8,221 nt of DNA, from assembly GCA_929200485.1 (NCBI GenBank), contig CAKMZU010000157.1, forward strand, positions 1-8,221, written 5' to 3'. Position numbers and translations under genes: made by a program. This document shows positions 6,186 to 8,221 of this stretch, piece after piece. This DNA comes from an uncultured Gammaproteobacteria bacterium (GTDB lineage Bacteria > Pseudomonadota > Gammaproteobacteria > Pseudomonadales > DT-91). The notes under the pieces were generated by a model. The model had not been told where the DNA came from. It searched no databases and worked only from the letters and a program-made list of their open reading frames with translations. Each line of letters opens with the position of its first letter. Positions within the stretch are counted from its first letter, which is position 1.

Positions 6186-8084
6186 CTAATCATCCAACTC
6201 AGACCAGCGATCATAATACGCCTCAAGCTCAGTTTGCAAGTCTGTTAATTCCTGCATTTTTTGTTTTACCTCTAAGGCTGGCCGTTTAAAAAACTCAGAA
6301 TCACCGACTAAAGCTTCAAGTTCAGCAATGGCTTTTTCTGTTTTGTCTATTTGTCCGGGCAGCTCATCCAACTCTCTTTGCAGCTTATAGGATAGCTTTT
6401 TCTTAGCTGTTGGTTTAGCAGCTGTTTGTGGCTGAGTTGACTTATCTGAAGCATTTATAGATTGCGTGTCTGAACCGTTGGATTGCTCAACCCAAAGCGA
6501 TCCATGCTGGCGCTTAAGGTCATCAAAGCCCCCTACATAGCTATGCACTCGCCCATCATCAGTAATCATGAGTGTGCTGGTGACAACTTGATCAATAAAC
6601 GCTCTGTCATGCGAAATAAGCAACACTGTCCCTTTAAAGTCGCTAATGAGTTCTTCTAATAACTCAAGGGTTTCTATATCCAGATCATTGGTCGGCTCAT
6701 CCAATACTAAAAGATTAGCAGGTTTCGAGAATAGCTTGGCTAACAAGAGTCGATTCTTCTCACCGCCCGATAAGGTTGATACAGGCGATCGGGCTCGTTC
6801 AGGGGCAAACAAAAAGTCAGACAGGTAACTTAACACATGCTTTTGCTTACCATTAATCTCTATAAACTCACGACCTTCGGCTAAATTATCGGCAACACTT
6901 GCTTCGGTATTGAGCTGCTCACGATTTTGATCGAAATAGGCAACCTCCAGGTTGGTTCCCAACTTCACAGAACCTGAGGTAGGGTTAAGCTGACCCAGAA
7001 TTAATTTCACTAAAGTCGTTTTACCTGCACCATTTCGACCGACAATGCCAATCTTATCGCCTCGGATAATTTGCACAGTTGCAGAATTAATAATGCGCTT
7101 GCCGTCATAATCAAAGCTGATATTTTTACATTCAGCAACCCGCTTACCGGATTTGTCCGACGCTTCAATTTGCATCTGCACCACACCCTTTTGATCAACG
7201 CGTGCCTTGCGCTCATCTCTCATTGCTTTCAATGCGCGTACTCGACCCTCATTACGGGTTCTTCTGGCCTTAATGCCTTGGCGTATCCACTTTTCTTCTT
7301 CAGCCAAGCGCTTATCAAACAGTGCATTCTGTGCTTCTTCGACTTGAAGAATATGTTCTTTTTCTTTCAAGTAATGTGAATAACCCCCTTTAAAGGCTCG
7401 GAGCTGCCCTCGGTCTAACCAAAATATCTTATTTGCCACGTCATCCAGAAATTGACGGTCATGGCTAATTAACACAATGCCACCCGAAAATCTCGATAAT
7501 TCACCTTGTAACCATTCTATCGCTGGAATATCAAGATGGTTAGTTGGCTCATCTAAAAGTAATAAATCCGGTTCAGCGACCAAGGTGCGAATGATCGATA
7601 ATCTTTTACGCCACCCACCGGAAAGCGAAGATAACCTGGTATCAGGGGAAAGGTTTAGTGCATTTAACCGAGTATGGATACGCTGCTGATAATCCCAGCC
7701 CTGTTGCGCATCAATGGCATCCTGAAGCACTTGCAGCTTGTTTAAGGCCGCCTCACTTGACGCATCTTGAACCAGGTGCTCATAATCACTGAGGAGTTTA
7801 CCAAGATCTTTAAGGCCACCGGCAACATAGTCAAACACTTGTGTTTCATCCGCTGGCGGCAAGTCTTGAGGTAAATAGCTGGCTCTTATATCTTTATCTT
7901 TGGCAATTTGGCCGCCATCAAGTTTTTCCGTCCCCGCCAATATACGTAAAAAACTCGACTTGCCCGCACCGTTTCGCCCGATCAGTGCAATTCGATCATT
8001 TTCTTCAACCGCTACGGACACATCCGATAATAAGGGGTGATCGCCATAGGCTAGCTGGGCATTATCCAAACGGATCATCACCAT
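6186..8084 (-). CDS. uup: ABC-F family ATPase Uup
   Basis: This soluble 632-aa protein has two ABC ATPase domains and no membrane segments. ABC-F proteins act on ribosomes; Uup in Escherichia coli is also linked to suppression of tandem-repeat deletion and precise transposon excision. Domain 1 has Walker A GRNGAGKS (36-43), signature LSGGW (154-158), Walker B LLLLDEP with E179, and H208 in SHDR. A charged inter-domain linker (about 236-310) follows. Domain 2 has GRNGAGKT (349-356), LSGGE (438-442), LLVLDEP with E463, and H492. A Ser/Gln/Ala-rich hinge (533-560) leads to a C-terminal coiled coil (about 561-632), which distinguishes Uup from EttA and YheS. AAGTGAG sits 8 nt before the chosen ATG; the ATG two codons later is also possible. 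Antibiotic-resistance ABC-F proteins usually lack this C-terminal arrangement, so Uup is favoured. Confidence 0.93.
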   Translation of the reverse strand: MVMIRLDNAQLAYGDHPLLSDVSVAVEENDRIALIGRNGAGKSSFLRILAGTEKLDGGQIAKDKDIRASYLPQDLPPADETQVFDYVAGGLKDLGKLLSDYEHLVQDASSEAALNKLQVLQDAIDAQQGWDYQQRIHTRLNALNLSPDTRLSSLSGGWRKRLSIIRTLVAEPDLLLLDEPTNHLDIPAIEWLQGELSRFSGGIVLISHDRQFLDDVANKIFWLDRGQLRAFKGGYSHYLKEKEHILQVEEAQNALFDKRLAEEEKWIRQGIKARRTRNEGRVRALKAMRDERKARVDQKGVVQMQIEASDKSGKRVAECKNISFDYDGKRIINSATVQIIRGDKIGIVGRNGAGKTTLVKLILGQLNPTSGSVKLGTNLEVAYFDQNREQLNTEASVADNLAEGREFIEINGKQKHVLSYLSDFLFAPERARSPVSTLSGGEKNRLLLAKLFSKPANLLVLDEPTNDLDIETLELLEELISDFKGTVLLISHDRAFIDQVVTSTLMITDDGRVHSYVGGFDDLKRQHGSLWVEQSNGSDTQSINASDKSTQPQTAAKPTAKKKLSYKLQRELDELPGQIDKTEKAIAELEALVGDSEFFKRPALEVKQKMQELTDLQTELEAYYDRWSELDD

Positions 8085-8125
8085 AGAGACTACTCACTTA
8101 AGATTACTTAAAGTAAAAGCTCGGC

Positions 8126-8155
8126 AATATACCCTATTCCGTAGCGCAGTCTCAA
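8126..8155 (-). promoter_or_regulatory. Candidate sigma70-type promoter of uup
   Basis: On the minus strand TTGAGA (8155-8150) and TATATT (8131-8126) each match consensus at 5 of 6 positions, with an 18-nt spacer. The predicted start near 8119 leaves a leader of about 35 nt including the AAGTGAG ribosome site (8099-8093). Confidence 0.5.
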
Positions 8156-8159
8156 TGAA

Positions 8160-8204
8160 AATCAGCGTTAATCTCAATGCTATCGCCTACATTGATTGCT
8201 GATT
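8160..8204. repeat. Long imperfect inverted repeat at the window edge, possible bidirectional terminator
   Basis: Outer arms AATCAGC (8160-8166) and GCTGATT (8198-8204) and inner arms CAATG (8175-8179) and CATTG (8190-8194) pair, with three further A:T pairs between them (8170-8172 with 8195-8197) and small bulges on one side. The loop is 10 nt. The plus strand continues into TGTTTTT and the minus strand into TTTTC, so the hairpin has A/T tracts on both sides like a bidirectional terminator. It lies just upstream of the uup promoter and may end transcription from a gene beyond the window. Confidence 0.45.
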
Positions 8205-8221
8205 TGTTTTTAGGGATTAAA

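Noticed and set aside
6180..6189. Perfect palindrome TTAGGCCTAA across the uup stop codon
   Set aside because: It has no loop, does not extend further, and is not followed by a U tract, so it is neither a good terminator nor a clear operator.

Overview
The window looks like a piece of a gammaproteobacterial chromosome: a conserved housekeeping block on the right and a more AT-rich accessory segment on the left. The housekeeping genes point to the Pseudomonadales/Oceanospirillales side of the class. TopA closely resembles Pseudomonas-type enzymes as I remember them, and it is followed by a small gene of the kind found next to topA in Pseudomonas (DUF6586-like). This placement rests on recognition, not a search, and the species cannot be named.

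Right part (about 2.9-8.2 kb), all on the minus strand in transcription order: uup, an ABC-F ATPase (8084-6186); a 149-bp gap with a weak terminator candidate and a good sigma70-type promoter; topA, DNA topoisomerase I (6036-3379); and, 5 bp later, a 162-aa DUF6586-like protein (3373-2885), probably co-transcribed with topA. Upstream of uup lie a plausible promoter and a long imperfect inverted repeat at the window edge.

Left part (about 0-2.8 kb): two divergently transcribed genes for proteins with signal peptides share a 226-bp intergenic region. The minus-strand gene (1646-180) encodes a secreted sphingomyelinase C-like phosphodiesterase with all expected catalytic residues and an unrecognised N-terminal domain of about 165 residues. 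The plus-strand gene (1873-2766) encodes a protein with the sequence pattern of a class I SAM-dependent methyltransferase behind a Sec signal peptide. That combination is odd, because SAM is a cytoplasmic metabolite. Both genes use AGA/AGG for more than half of their arginines, whereas the neighbouring core genes mostly use CGN, which suggests acquisition by transfer. A 15-of-16-base direct repeat flanks the sphingomyelinase gene, and several dyads lie over the predicted divergent promoters.

Working picture: a stable topA/uup core locus beside an acquired pair of export-type proteins that may act on host membranes or host molecules. The sphingomyelinase, TopA and Uup assignments are firm. The methyltransferase is a fold-level call. 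Any joint role or effector role is inference. No tRNA, rRNA, CRISPR array, transposase or integrase was seen.
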